A stretch of 64,000 nucleotides of DNA, taken from the NCBI RefSeq assembly GCF_003344965.1, contig NZ_CP031194.1:5766001-5830000 (forward strand), in the 5' to 3' direction. The notes under the pieces are model-generated. The model searched no databases, had not been told where the DNA came from, and worked only from the letters and a program-made list of their open reading frames with translations. A program made the position numbers and the translations under genes. Shown in pieces: positions 1-8,690 of the stretch. Numbering within the stretch: position 1 is the stretch's first letter; the number at the start of each line of letters is the position of its first letter. Source of the DNA: Streptomyces paludis. GTDB taxonomy: Bacteria; Actinomycetota; Actinomycetes; Streptomycetales; Streptomycetaceae.

Positions 1-2
1 CG

Positions 3-1766
3 GAGCAGCTCCGCCTGCTCGAACGGGCCATGGAGCTGTGGGACAACGCCCCCGCCGACGTACGGGGCACCCTGCGCCCGCCGGACGACCTGGACGCGTA
101 TCCCGCCTGCGGCGGCGGCAGCTCGCACGCGTCGCCGCTGCGCTTTCTGGATCTGATGGCGGAGGCCACGAGCGCCGCCCGCGTCGGCGGCGATCACGAA
201 CGCGCCCTGGCCATCTCGAAGAAGGCCCTGCGGATCCTCGACGGGCAGGAGGAGGGGAAGGACCCGCTGCGCGCCGCGTGGTTCTGGATCCAGCGCTCCC
301 TGCTCGTGCAGAGCCTGACCCGCGGCGACGGCTGGCGGGAACTGGCCACGGCCCAGGAGCTGGTACGCGGCCTCCAGCCGTCCGCTGTGCACGCGGAGGT
401 CCTCACCATGGTCGCCACCTGGGGCGCGCTGCACCGGCCCGGCCCCGATGTACTGGCCGGCGCCGAGCGCGCCGTGGAGTACGCGCGGCTCGTCGGCGCC
501 GAGCACACCGAGCTGAACGCGCGTCTCACCCACGGCTGGCTCACCGCCGACGCGGGCGACGCCGAGGCGGGCATCGCAGAGATGTACGCGGCCCGTGCCC
601 GGGCCGTCGAGCTGGACGCCGTCGGCATCCTGGGGCGCGCCAGCGTCAATCTGCCCTCCACGCTGGAGAGCAGCGGACGCTCGGAGGAGTCGGTGAAGGT
701 CGCGGAGGAGGGCATCGCCTTCACCCATCAGCGCGGGCTCGCCGACTCGGAGGCATGGGTCCGCTCCAACCAGGCCCAGTCCCTCTTCTCGCTCGGGCGC
801 TGGTCCGAGGCGGACCGTGTCCTCGCGGCCGCGGCGGATGTCGCCCAGTCCCAGAAGGCGCGCGGGCTGATCGCCATCCATCGCGCGGAAATATCCCTGG
901 CCCGGGGTGACTTGGACGAGACCCGGCGTCAGGTGGAGCTGAACCGGGGCTTCTTCGGCACCCACGACTTCCAGCCGCAGCATGTGATCCCCCCGGCGAG
1001 GCTGATGATGACCCTCGCCTCGCGCCAGGGGCAACTGGCCGCCGCCCGAGCCGAGTTCGAGCAGATCACCACCAACGGCTTCCCCCTGGGCACCCATCGG
1101 TACGCGCTCCCGCTGCTCTGTACGGCGGCGGCGATCGAGGCCGACGCCCGAGGGCTGCCGGACGCCGACGCGGGCCGGGCGGAGGTGCTCGCGACCGTAC
1201 GGGCCCTCGGGAAGCGGCAGCCGGCCCTGGTGCCCGTCTGGCAGGCGTACGCGCTGCTGCTGGAGGCCGAGCTGGCCCGGGCCGAGGGCCTTCCCGCGCC
1301 GGAGCGCTGGACCCGTACGGTGACCGCCTTCGAGGGCGTCTCGCGCCCCTACGAGCTGGCGCACGCCCGGCTGCGGCTCGCGGCGGCCCTGCTGGACTCC
1401 GGCACCGATCGTACCGAGGCCGCCGAGCCGCTGCGCGCGGCCCACCTCACCGCCACCGCGCTCGGCGCGCGCCCCCTGGCCGACGAGATCGAGCTGCTGG
1501 CCGGGCGGGCCCGGATCGGTCTCACGGGCGAGCCCGACACGGCGCCGCCCGCCGACCCGGTCCGCGCCCTGGGCCTGACCCCGCGCGAGCGGGACGTACT
1601 GCGGCTGGTCGCCGCCGGGCACAGCAACCGGGGGATAGCCGAGGAGCTGTACATCTCGCCGAAGACCGCGAGCGTCCACGTCTCCAACATCCTGGCGAAG
1701 CTGAGCGTCTCGGGACGTACGGAAGCGGCGGCGTTCGCACACCGCCTCCGCCTCTTTCAGCCCTGA
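3..1766 (+). CDS. LuxR-family transcriptional regulator, 5' end outside the window
   Basis: The reading frame is open from the first bases of the window, so the N-terminus is missing. The visible part (about 588 residues) is mostly Ala/Leu/Arg-rich helical repeat of TPR type, as in large ATP-dependent LuxR (LAL-like) regulators, in which an AAA ATPase domain precedes such a region. The last 65 or so residues form a GerE-type helix-turn-helix: a LTPRERDVLRLVAAGHSN segment, then EELYISPKTASVHVSNIL, the recognition helix region. It presumably regulates transcription in response to an unknown ligand. The ATPase domain is inferred, not seen. An internal ATG lies at 30, but coding clearly continues upstream of it. 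The 3' end overlaps the convergent DUF6191 gene by 10 bases. Confidence 0.85.
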   Translation, partial: EQLRLLERAMELWDNAPADVRGTLRPPDDLDAYPACGGGSSHASPLRFLDLMAEATSAARVGGDHERALAISKKALRILDGQEEGKDPLRAAWFWIQRSLLVQSLTRGDGWRELATAQELVRGLQPSAVHAEVLTMVATWGALHRPGPDVLAGAERAVEYARLVGAEHTELNARLTHGWLTADAGDAEAGIAEMYAARARAVELDAVGILGRASVNLPSTLESSGRSEESVKVAEEGIAFTHQRGLADSEAWVRSNQAQSLFSLGRWSEADRVLAAAADVAQSQKARGLIAIHRAEISLARGDLDETRRQVELNRGFFGTHDFQPQHVIPPARLMMTLASRQGQLAAARAEFEQITTNGFPLGTHRYALPLLCTAAAIEADARGLPDADAGRAEVLATVRALGKRQPALVPVWQAYALLLEAELARAEGLPAPERWTRTVTAFEGVSRPYELAHARLRLAAALLDSGTDRTEAAEPLRAAHLTATALGARPLADEIELLAGRARIGLTGEPDTAPPADPVRALGLTPRERDVLRLVAAGHSNRGIAEELYISPKTASVHVSNILAKLSVSGRTEAAAFAHRLRLFQP

Positions 1767-1978
1767 CGATCCTCGTGGTCCTCGTGGTCCTGGGGATCCT
1801 CCGGACCGGAATCGTCCTCGTCCCGCACCCGTATCGTCACCTTGCCGGACGAGAGGTCTATCGGGCCGCGCCCCGGGTCGCCGGACTCGGTGTCGACGCG
1901 GCTCAGCTCCAGCCTCTTCCGCTCCTCATGGGTGTGCTTGCGGCCCGGCGCGAAGATCTCCTCGAACATGTTGAACAC
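1757..1978 (-). CDS. DUF6191-type small protein
   Basis: A 73-residue protein starting with GTG. It opens MFNMFEEIFAPGRKHT, followed by a basic helix and a PGRGPIDLSSGKVTIR segment, a pattern I recognise from the actinobacterial DUF6191 family. The C-terminus is very acidic (Asp/Glu/Pro/His repeats such as EDPQDHEDHED). There is no signal peptide or membrane segment. It lies 21 bases downstream of the sugar-dehydrogenase lipoprotein gene on the same strand and may be co-transcribed with it. Function is unknown. Its 3' end overlaps the LuxR regulator tail by 10 bases. Confidence 0.7.
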   Translation of the reverse strand: MFNMFEEIFAPGRKHTHEERKRLELSRVDTESGDPGRGPIDLSSGKVTIRVRDEDDSGPEDPQDHEDHEDRQG

Positions 1979-1999
1979 GGTCCGCTCACACCCTCACCC

Positions 2000-3157
2000 T
2001 CACTTGACCGTCAGCCGAAGGATCCTGTCGTCCCCCGCTCGCGGGGTGCCCCGGCCGTCCGTGTTACTGCTGACCAGCCACATCCCGTCGCCGCCGGCCG
2101 CGAGCACCGTCCGCAGACGGCCGTACTTCCCCTCCAGGAACGCCTCGGGGGCCGCCGCGGATTCCCGGCCCGCCAGCGGAATCCGCCAGAGCCGTGCCCC
2201 GCGCAGCCCCGCCATCCACAGGGAGCCCTCCGCGTACGCCAGACCGCTCGGCGACGCCTCGTCCGTCCGCCACTGCGCCACGGGGTCCACATAGCCGGAC
2301 CGGCCGGCCTTCCCCTCGACCACCGGCCAGCCGTAGTTCTTGCCGGGCTCGATCAGGTTCAGCTCGTCCCAGGTGTTCTGGCCGAATTCCGCGGCCCACA
2401 GCCGGCCCGCCGCGTCCCAGGCCAGGCCCTGCACATTGCGGTGGCCCAGCGAGTAGACCACCGAATCCGCCGACGGGTTCCCGTGCACCGGCTGCCCGTC
2501 CGGCGTCATCCGCAGGATCTTCCCGCCCAGCGACTTCGGGTCCTGCGAGAGCCCGGTGTCGCCCGCCTCGCCCGTGCCCGCGTACAGCATGCCGTCCGGC
2601 CCGAAGGCGATCCGGCCGCCGTTGTGGATGGTCCCCTTGGGGATGCCGCGCAGTACGGTGTCGGGCGCGCCCAACTGCTGCCCGGCGGGCTTCTTCGGGT
2701 CGTACAGCATCCGGGCGACGCGGTTGTCCGACTCAGTGGTGAAGTACGCGTACACGAGACGGTCCGAGGCGTACGAGCGTGAGACCGCGATCCCCAGCAG
2801 ACCGCCCTCGCCCGCCGGGGAGACCCCCGGCACCGAGCCGATCGTGGTCTGCTTGCCGCTCTCCGTGTCGACGCGGGTGATCGTCCCGTCGTCGCGCGAG
2901 GAGACGAGCAGCCCGCCGTCCGGCAGGGCCGCCAGCCCCCAGGGCGACTTGAGCCCCTCGGTCAGCGTGGCCGCGACCTCGACCGACCCCTTCGCGGGCG
3001 GTGGCGGCGACGGGCTGGCCGATCCGTCCTCGGACGGCGCCGCCGCCGGGCTCGACGCGGGGCTTCTGCCGAGGTCGGGCGCGCGGTCGGACGAGCATCC
3101 GGTGGCCACGAGGAGAGCGGCAGTGGCACACACGGCCGTCACTGCTGAACGCTGCAC
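2000..3157 (-). CDS. PQQ-dependent sugar dehydrogenase-type lipoprotein (GSDH fold)
   Basis: A 385-residue exported protein with a GTG start preceded by GAAGGGA. Residues 1-21 form a lipoprotein signal peptide with lipobox VATGC (Cys21), so the mature protein should be anchored to the outer face of the membrane. An Ala/Ser/Pro linker follows, then a six-bladed beta-propeller of the glucose/sorbosone dehydrogenase family. Family-typical stretches include SPWGLAALPDGGLLVSSRD, a HNGGRIAFGPDGMLYAGTG segment near mid-protein, GHRNVQGLAWD, and EFGQNTWDELNLI before GKNYGWP. The family oxidises aldoses with PQQ, but substrate and cofactor use cannot be read from sequence. The DUF6191 gene follows closely. 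A GAGAC-rich tandem repeat sits just upstream. Confidence 0.85.
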   Translation of the reverse strand: MQRSAVTAVCATAALLVATGCSSDRAPDLGRSPASSPAAAPSEDGSASPSPPPPAKGSVEVAATLTEGLKSPWGLAALPDGGLLVSSRDDGTITRVDTESGKQTTIGSVPGVSPAGEGGLLGIAVSRSYASDRLVYAYFTTESDNRVARMLYDPKKPAGQQLGAPDTVLRGIPKGTIHNGGRIAFGPDGMLYAGTGEAGDTGLSQDPKSLGGKILRMTPDGQPVHGNPSADSVVYSLGHRNVQGLAWDAAGRLWAAEFGQNTWDELNLIEPGKNYGWPVVEGKAGRSGYVDPVAQWRTDEASPSGLAYAEGSLWMAGLRGARLWRIPLAGRESAAAPEAFLEGKYGRLRTVLAAGGDGMWLVSSNTDGRGTPRAGDDRILRLTVK

Positions 3158-3171
3158 GGGTCCGTTCCCTT

Positions 3172-3220
3172 CGACGAGACGAGACGAGACGAGATGAGCT
3201 GAGACGAGCTGAGACGAGTT
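3172..3220. repeat. GAGAC/GAGCT pentanucleotide tandem repeat
   Basis: About ten consecutive 5-base units based on GAGAC, with variants GAGAT, GAGCT and GAGTT. They lie immediately upstream of the ribosome-binding site of the sugar-dehydrogenase lipoprotein gene, in its presumed 5' untranslated or promoter region. The array is non-coding. Confidence 0.8.
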
Positions 3221-3319
3221 CGGGCGGGATCCTGCGGAGGAAAGACCGCCGTCTCCTGTTCATACACCGCCGCCCCGCCAGGAGTTCCCGACGCGGCGCC
3301 CGAACGCCACGCATGACAC

Positions 3320-4315
3320 TCAGACCCACGACTCCCGTACCGGCGGCAGCGCCGCGATCTCGGCAAGATCGCGCTCCGACAGCGTCAGCGCCGCCGCCCC
3401 CGCGTTCTCCACCGCCCACTCCACCCGCTTCGTCCCCGGCAGCGGCACCACATGGCGCCCCCGGCTCAGCACCCACGCCAGTGCCACCTGCGCCGGAGTC
3501 GCCCCGTACCGCTCCGCTATCCGCCGCAGCCCGACCACCAGCGGCTGGTTCGAGGCCATGATCTCGGCCGTGAACCGGGGGTGGCGGGCCCGTAGATCGT
3601 CCGGCTCGAAGCCCTGTCCCGGAGTGAGCGTGCCGGTCAGAAAGCCGTTGCCCAGGGGCATCGCCGCCAGGAACCCGATCCCGCGCGCCTCGCACCACGG
3701 CAGCAGCCGGTCCAGTGCCTCCGGCGACCAGACCGACAGCTCCGCCTCCACCGCGCTCACCGGAAACACCTGCTGCACCCGCTCCAGCTGCCGGATCGTC
3801 GACTCGTGCAGATGCGCGCCCGACCGCCGGCGCGAGGCGCGCGCGCCCACCGCGCACAGCCCCAGCGCCCGTACCTTCCCCGCCCGCACCAGCTCCGACA
3901 TCGCCCCCCAGGTCTCCTCGACCGGTATCTCGGGGTCCGCGCGGTGCAGCTGGTAGAGATCGATCACATCGGTCTGGAGCCGGCGCAGCGAGGCGTCACA
4001 GGCGCGCCGTACATAGTTCGGCCGGCCGTTGGCCACGATGTGCTGATCGCCGACGAGCAGCCCGCACTTGGTCGAGACGAAGACCTCGCCGCGCCGCTGC
4101 CCGACCACCCGCCCCAGCAGCAGTTCATTGGTGAAGGGGCCGTACATGTCGGCCGTGTCGAGCAGGCTCGTCCCGGCGTCGAGCGCCGCGTGCACGGTAC
4201 GGAGCGACCGGTCGCCGCGCTGCTGCGAACCGGTGTAGGCCCAGTGCATGGGCATGCAGCCGAGTCCGACCGCCCCCACGTCGAGCGCCGCCGCGCCGAG
4301 AGTCCTGCGCTCCAA
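3320..4315 (-). CDS. aldo/keto reductase
   Basis: A 331-residue cytoplasmic oxidoreductase of the aldo/keto reductase superfamily, likely NADPH-dependent. The catalytic tetrad is visible as Asp53 and Tyr58 (LLDTADMYG), Lys83 (STKCG) and His124 (YQLHR). The C-terminal half has the expected ALAWVLSRG and PLPGTKR cofactor-binding signatures. The start is TTG, chosen because GGGAGGGG lies about 9 bases upstream and the protein begins MERRTLG as in relatives. It is transcribed divergently from the 2-hydroxyacid dehydrogenase across an 84-base gap. The natural substrate is unknown. Confidence 0.88.
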   Translation of the reverse strand: MERRTLGAAALDVGAVGLGCMPMHWAYTGSQQRGDRSLRTVHAALDAGTSLLDTADMYGPFTNELLLGRVVGQRRGEVFVSTKCGLLVGDQHIVANGRPNYVRRACDASLRRLQTDVIDLYQLHRADPEIPVEETWGAMSELVRAGKVRALGLCAVGARASRRRSGAHLHESTIRQLERVQQVFPVSAVEAELSVWSPEALDRLLPWCEARGIGFLAAMPLGNGFLTGTLTPGQGFEPDDLRARHPRFTAEIMASNQPLVVGLRRIAERYGATPAQVALAWVLSRGRHVVPLPGTKRVEWAVENAGAAALTLSERDLAEIAALPPVRESWV

Positions 4316-4386
4316 CTGCCCGTACCCCTCCCAAGACCGACCGGCGCCGCCCTCAAGCTAACCTCATCACCCCGGCGGGCTTCGCA

Positions 4387-4392
4387 TAGCCT
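4387..4392 (+). promoter_or_regulatory. -10-like hexamer before the 2-hydroxyacid dehydrogenase
   Basis: TAGCCT ends 7 bases before the ATG at 4400, and no Shine-Dalgarno sequence is visible in between. This spacing is expected for a leaderless mRNA. No convincing -35 box was found. Confidence 0.4.
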
Positions 4393-4399
4393 CCTGACC

Positions 4400-5341
4400 A
4401 TGACTTCAGACGTATGGCTGCCGCTTCCGGCGGACGAGATCGAGGGCCTTCCCGAGGGCCTGGACTACCGCTTCTGGGACGGCGGGGAGGACTATCCCGC
4501 CGACCCGGCCGACTGCTCCTTCTATGTCGTCCCGTACATGTCGCGGCCGGGGGTCGCGATACGGCCACTCGCCGCCATGACCTCCGTACGCGTCGTGCAG
4601 ACCCTGTCCGCCGGTGTCGACAACGTGGCCCCCGCGCTCGGCGCGCTGCCCCAGGGCGTACGGCTGTGCAACGCCAAGGGCGTCCATGAGGCCAGCACGG
4701 CCGAACTGGCCCTCGCCCTGACGCTCGCCTCGCTGCGTGGGCTCCCTGACTTCGTCAGGGACCAGGACCGGGGGGAGTGGCGGTCCGGCTTCCACCAGTC
4801 GCTCGCCGACAAGTCCGTGCTGATCGTCGGGTACGGGTCGATCGGCGCCGCCATCGAGGACCGGCTCGCGCCCTTCGAGTGCGCGCGGGTGGCGCGCGTC
4901 GCGCGCTCCGCCCGCACCACCGGGCGCGGTCCGGTCCACGCGTTCACCGAACTGCCCGCGCTGCTGCCCGAGGCGGATGTGGTCATCCTCTCGACACCGC
5001 TCACCGACACCACGAAGGGCCTGGCCGGAGCCGGTTTCCTGGCCCGGATGAAGGACGGCGCGCTGCTCGTGAACGTCGCGCGCGGCGCGGTCGTCGACAC
5101 CAAGGCGCTCCTCGCCGAGCTGGAGAGCGGCCGGATCCGGGCGGCCCTCGATGTCACCGACCCCGAACCCCTGCCGCGGGACCATCCGCTCTGGCATGCT
5201 CCGGGTGTCCTGATCAGTCCCCACGTCGGCGGACCCACCTCCGCCTTCCTGCCCCGGGCGCACCGGCTGCTGGCCCGGCAGCTGACCCGATTCGCCGCCG
5301 GGGAGGAGCTGTTGAACGTCGTCCTCACCACCGAGGGCTGA
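4400..5341 (+). CDS. D-isomer-specific 2-hydroxyacid dehydrogenase
   Basis: A 313-residue NAD(P)-dependent dehydrogenase interconverting 2-oxoacids and D-2-hydroxyacids. The dinucleotide-binding motif is G144-x-G146-x-x-G149 (VGYGSIG). The catalytic triad is Arg228 (NVARGA), Glu256 (DVTDPEP) and His275 (ISPHVGG). Length is normal for the family. The frame is open much further upstream because of high GC, but codon bias and homology support the ATG at 4400. That ATG lacks a ribosome-binding site and follows TAGCCT by 7 bases. The gene is divergent from the aldo/keto reductase. The substrate is unknown. Confidence 0.88.
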   Translation: MTSDVWLPLPADEIEGLPEGLDYRFWDGGEDYPADPADCSFYVVPYMSRPGVAIRPLAAMTSVRVVQTLSAGVDNVAPALGALPQGVRLCNAKGVHEASTAELALALTLASLRGLPDFVRDQDRGEWRSGFHQSLADKSVLIVGYGSIGAAIEDRLAPFECARVARVARSARTTGRGPVHAFTELPALLPEADVVILSTPLTDTTKGLAGAGFLARMKDGALLVNVARGAVVDTKALLAELESGRIRAALDVTDPEPLPRDHPLWHAPGVLISPHVGGPTSAFLPRAHRLLARQLTRFAAGEELLNVVLTTEG

Positions 5342-5564
5342 AAGAGCGGGCGGGCGGCGCCCGTTCACCACGCTCCGCACCCGTACGGACACCCTCGCCG
5401 GACCCCCGATGGCCACAACACCCCAGGTCGTCACGGAGAGTAGAAGAACTATGTCCCTGAGTGACGAGTCTGGTGTATCGTCCCGATCTGGGGGCTGTGC
5501 CGTGCCCGGGGCGGCGCGGCGGAGCGATCAGGAACAGAGGGGGGCGACGGGCGATGTACGGCCA

Positions 5565-8500
5565 ATGGACGAACGATCCGACGCGGCAGGGACGCCGGCG
5601 GCGGCCTCCGGACACCTCGGAGCGCACGCCGGCACGGACACCGGCACCCGCACAGCCACCGGCACCCATGCCGACAGCGGCACCGACAGCGGCACCGACA
5701 GCGGCACCGGCTCCGGAATCGCGCGGAGCGGTCCGGTGAGCGCCGAGGGCATGGCCGTCGCCGGGCGCGCGGTCCCCGGCGGCGGCTCGGGGCTGCTCCC
5801 GCAGCTCGCGCTCGCCCTGATCTGCGGCGGATACGCCACCGGCGCGGCGCTGGGCTGGGGCTCGGAGCGGCTCGCCCTGTTCATGGGCGACTTCGGGCTC
5901 AGTATCGCCGCGCTGATCGCCGCCGTCTCCTGCTTCTGCTACGCGCGTGGCCACGTCAGCCGGTTCCGGCCGGCCTGGCTGCTCTTCTCGTTCTCCTCCG
6001 CGATGGCCTCCGCCGGGAACGCCGTCTGGGGCTGGTACGAGGTCGTCCTCGGCCGGACGGTCCCGAGCCCGTCCCTCGCGGACCTGCTCTTCCTCTGCTT
6101 CGCGCCGCCCGCCATCGTCGGCCTGCTCGTCCTGGCCAAACGCCCGGTCAGCCGGGCCGGCTGGGTCTGTCTCGCGCTGGACTCCTGGCTCATCGGCGGC
6201 TCGCTGCTCACCCTCTCCTGGAGCCTCGCCCTCGCCCGTACGACGGCGATCCCGGGCGAGAGCGTCCTCCAGTCCGCGCTGTCCCTCGCCTATCCGCTGC
6301 TCGACATCGTGCTGGTGAGCATGGTCCTCGCGCTGCACTTCCGGCGGGCCACCGGCAACCGCTCCGCGGTCAACACCGCGATCGCCGCCCTCGCCCTGAC
6401 CGTGCTCTGCGACGCGCTGTTCACCTCCCCGCTGCTGCGCGACACCTACCGCTCCGGCCAGCTGCTGGACGCCGGCTGGTTCGCCGGGTCGCTGCTCCTC
6501 GCGTACGCGCCCTGGGGCGCGCGCCGGATGGCCGAGACCGCCCCCGCGCCGCCCCGGCCCGGGCGCCACACGACCCCGATCGCCAGCTCGCTGGCCGCCC
6601 TCACGCCGTATCTCGCCGCGGCCGTCTGCACCCTCGGCATCCTCTACAACGTCATCGAGGGCCGCCGGGTCGACCGCGTCGTGGTCCTCACCGGCTGTAC
6701 GGTCGTGCTCGCGCTGGTTGTACGGCAGGGCATCATGCTCGTCGACAACATCGCCCTCACCCACGAGCTGGCCCACAAGGAGAACCACTTCCGCTCCCTG
6801 GTGCAGGGCTCCAGCGACGTCATCATGATCGCCGCGCCCTCCGGCATACTCCGCTACGTCAGCCCCGCCGCGGCGGGTGTGTACGGGCGCGACGCCGAGG
6901 ACCTGGTCGGCGCCGAGCTGGCCTCGATCATCCACCCGGACGACCTGGGCCGGGTCATCCGCGAGGTCCGGCGCTTTCTGGCCGCCCCGCCCGCGGAGGA
7001 GCCCACGACCCGGATCGAGTGCCGGTTCCGGTCGGGCAGCGGCGGCTGGCTCAACGTGGAGTCCACCGTCAACCGCCACCAGGGCGGGCTGATCTTCAAC
7101 AGCCGGGACGTCACCGAGCGCGTCCGGCTCCAGGCCCAGCTCCAGCACAACGCCGAGCACGACCCGCTCACCGACCTCCCCAACCGCGCCCTCTTCACCG
7201 AACGCGTCCGCCAGGCCCTCTCCGGCCGCCGCGCGACCGACCCCGGCACCGCCGTCCTCTTCATCGACCTCGACGGCTTCAAGGGCGTCAACGACCGGCT
7301 GGGCCACCAGGCGGGCGACGAGCTGCTCATCATGGCCGCCCACCGGCTCCAGGAGTCCGTACGGGCCGGGGACACCGCCGCCAGGCTCGGCGGCGACGAG
7401 TTCGCCGCCCTTGTCCTCGGTGACGGCTCGCGCGACCAGTCCGCCCGGGAGTACCAGGTCCACGAGATCGCCGACCGGCTCCGGCTCCGGCTCTCCCAGC
7501 CGTACCGGATCGACGGCAACGACGTCCGGGTCGCCGCCTCCATCGGTGTCGCCTTCGCCGAGCCCGGCATAACCCCCAGCAGCCTCATGCGCAACGCCGA
7601 CCTCGCGATGTACCGCGCCAAGGCCGCCGGCAAGGACCGTGTCGAGATGTACGCGCCCCAGATGCAGGCCGACGTGGTCCGCAGGACCGAGCTGGCGGCC
7701 CGGCTGCGCACCGCCCTGCACGACGGCGAGTTCACCCTGCTCCACCAGCCCGTGGTGCATCTCACCTCCGGCCGGATCACGGCGGTCGCCGCCCAGGCCC
7801 GCTGGCGCTCCTCCCAGGGCATCCTGTTCACCCCCGCCGAGTTCCTGCGCGTCGCCGACGACGGCGACCGCACCGCCGAACTCGGCCGCTGGCTCCTCGA
7901 ACACGCGGTGGAGGAGGCCGCCGAACGGATGCGTCTCGGCCATACCGTCGTGCCGGTCACGGTCCGGCTCCCGGCCCGCAGACTCCTCGACAAGTCGATG
8001 CCGCCCGGCGCCGTCGAAAGCCTGCTCGCCCGCCACCAGCTCCCCTCGGGCGCCCTGCTGATCGAGCTGTCAGACAGCGACCCGCGCGCCTCCCTGGACG
8101 AGCTGGAGCACCGTCTCGTGGCCCTGCGCCGGCTCGGCGTCCGGATCGCCCTCGACGGCTTCGGCAGCGGCTACGCGGCCATCAGCGCCCTGCGCAGACT
8201 CCCCGTCGACGTCCTCAAGCTCGACCGCGGTCTGGTCGAGGGCGTCGTCGAGTCCGCCCGGCTGCACAAGATCACGGCGGGGCTGCTCCGGATCGCCCGC
8301 GACCTCGGTATGCAGTCCGTCGCCGACGGCGTGGACGTTCCCGAGCAGGTGATCGCCCTGCGCGCCATGGGCTGCACCCACGGCCAGGGCATGGCCTTCT
8401 CCGGGCCGCTCGACGAGTACCGGCTGCGCCGGGCCCTGGCCGTCGGCGCCTTCCCGCTGCCGGGCGGCGCGCCCCTGCCCGTCCTCACGCGCGGCGCGCT

Positions 8501-8615
8501 CCCCGGGCGCCGCCCCCGGCCGCCGGTCCCGCAGCAGGTCCCCCAGCAGGTCTCCGACCGGATTTCACGCCCCACCATCCGCTCGAATAGTGAGACGCCT
8601 GTCCCACCCACTTGA
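5565..8615 (+). CDS. membrane GGDEF protein with PAS and degenerate EAL domains
   Basis: A protein of about 1016 residues. A Ser/Gly/Thr-rich N-terminus precedes seven or more hydrophobic segments (roughly residues 75-400), a PAS domain (about 405-520), a GGDEF domain with intact motif R607-L-G-G-D-E-F613, and an EAL-like domain (about 710-960). In the EAL-like part the catalytic Glu of EALxRW is replaced (A742-A-Q-A-R-W) and DDFGxGY reads D864-G-F-G-S-G-Y. Diguanylate cyclase activity is therefore plausible, but phosphodiesterase activity is unlikely. The domain may bind c-di-GMP or be structural. The start is uncertain: the frame is open from 5409, but codons before 5565 lack the G/C third-base bias. 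GTG at 5736 is another option. It lies directly upstream of the ilvB leader. Confidence 0.85.
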   Translation: MDERSDAAGTPAAASGHLGAHAGTDTGTRTATGTHADSGTDSGTDSGTGSGIARSGPVSAEGMAVAGRAVPGGGSGLLPQLALALICGGYATGAALGWGSERLALFMGDFGLSIAALIAAVSCFCYARGHVSRFRPAWLLFSFSSAMASAGNAVWGWYEVVLGRTVPSPSLADLLFLCFAPPAIVGLLVLAKRPVSRAGWVCLALDSWLIGGSLLTLSWSLALARTTAIPGESVLQSALSLAYPLLDIVLVSMVLALHFRRATGNRSAVNTAIAALALTVLCDALFTSPLLRDTYRSGQLLDAGWFAGSLLLAYAPWGARRMAETAPAPPRPGRHTTPIASSLAALTPYLAAAVCTLGILYNVIEGRRVDRVVVLTGCTVVLALVVRQGIMLVDNIALTHELAHKENHFRSLVQGSSDVIMIAAPSGILRYVSPAAAGVYGRDAEDLVGAELASIIHPDDLGRVIREVRRFLAAPPAEEPTTRIECRFRSGSGGWLNVESTVNRHQGGLIFNSRDVTERVRLQAQLQHNAEHDPLTDLPNRALFTERVRQALSGRRATDPGTAVLFIDLDGFKGVNDRLGHQAGDELLIMAAHRLQESVRAGDTAARLGGDEFAALVLGDGSRDQSAREYQVHEIADRLRLRLSQPYRIDGNDVRVAASIGVAFAEPGITPSSLMRNADLAMYRAKAAGKDRVEMYAPQMQADVVRRTELAARLRTALHDGEFTLLHQPVVHLTSGRITAVAAQARWRSSQGILFTPAEFLRVADDGDRTAELGRWLLEHAVEEAAERMRLGHTVVPVTVRLPARRLLDKSMPPGAVESLLARHQLPSGALLIELSDSDPRASLDELEHRLVALRRLGVRIALDGFGSGYAAISALRRLPVDVLKLDRGLVEGVVESARLHKITAGLLRIARDLGMQSVADGVDVPEQVIALRAMGCTHGQGMAFSGPLDEYRLRRALAVGAFPLPGGAPLPVLTRGALPGRRPRPPVPQQVPQQVSDRISRPTIRSNSETPVPPT
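5673..5708 (+). repeat. three exact 12-base tandem repeats (GACAGCGGCACC)
   Basis: Three perfect copies in frame within the GGDEF protein gene encode (Asp-Ser-Gly-Thr)3 in the low-complexity N-terminus. The copy number could vary between strains without a frameshift. Confidence 0.85.
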
Positions 8616-8648
8616 CAGCCGGGGTGGGCCGGGAGGAGGGTCGCTTCC

Positions 8649-8690
8649 ATGCGCACCCGAATTCTCGTACTTGGAAAGCGCGTCGGCTGA
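8649..8690 (+). CDS. ilvB leader peptide (MRTRILVLGKRVG)
   Basis: A 13-residue reading frame with a strong ribosome-binding site (GGAGGAGGG) and the run Ile-Leu-Val-Leu at residues 5-8, then Val12. It lies 138 bases before ilvB and just ahead of a hairpin plus T-run. This is the classical layout of a branched-chain amino-acid attenuator: charged tRNA shortage would stall the ribosome on the ILVL codons. The Ile codon is ATT, uncommon at this GC content. The type is well known upstream of actinobacterial ilv operons; the assignment here rests on the sequence. Confidence 0.85.
   Translation: MRTRILVLGKRVG

Noticed and set aside
3172..3220. CRISPR-like repeat
   Set aside because: Units are 5 bases with no spacers. 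It is a simple tandem repeat.
5554..5739. 61-codon overlapping frame (MYGQWTNDPT...) ending in a GTGA overlap with a later GGDEF start
   Set aside because: It has a better-placed ribosome-binding site, but its third positions lack G/C bias while the GGDEF frame shows it from 5565. It is kept as an uncertainty about the GGDEF start.
5325..8036. 903-codon open frame antisense to the GGDEF/EAL gene
   Set aside because: It is rich in Gly, Asp, Glu and Val in the pattern expected from the complement of biased codons, lacks domain signatures, and lies entirely over a well-supported gene.
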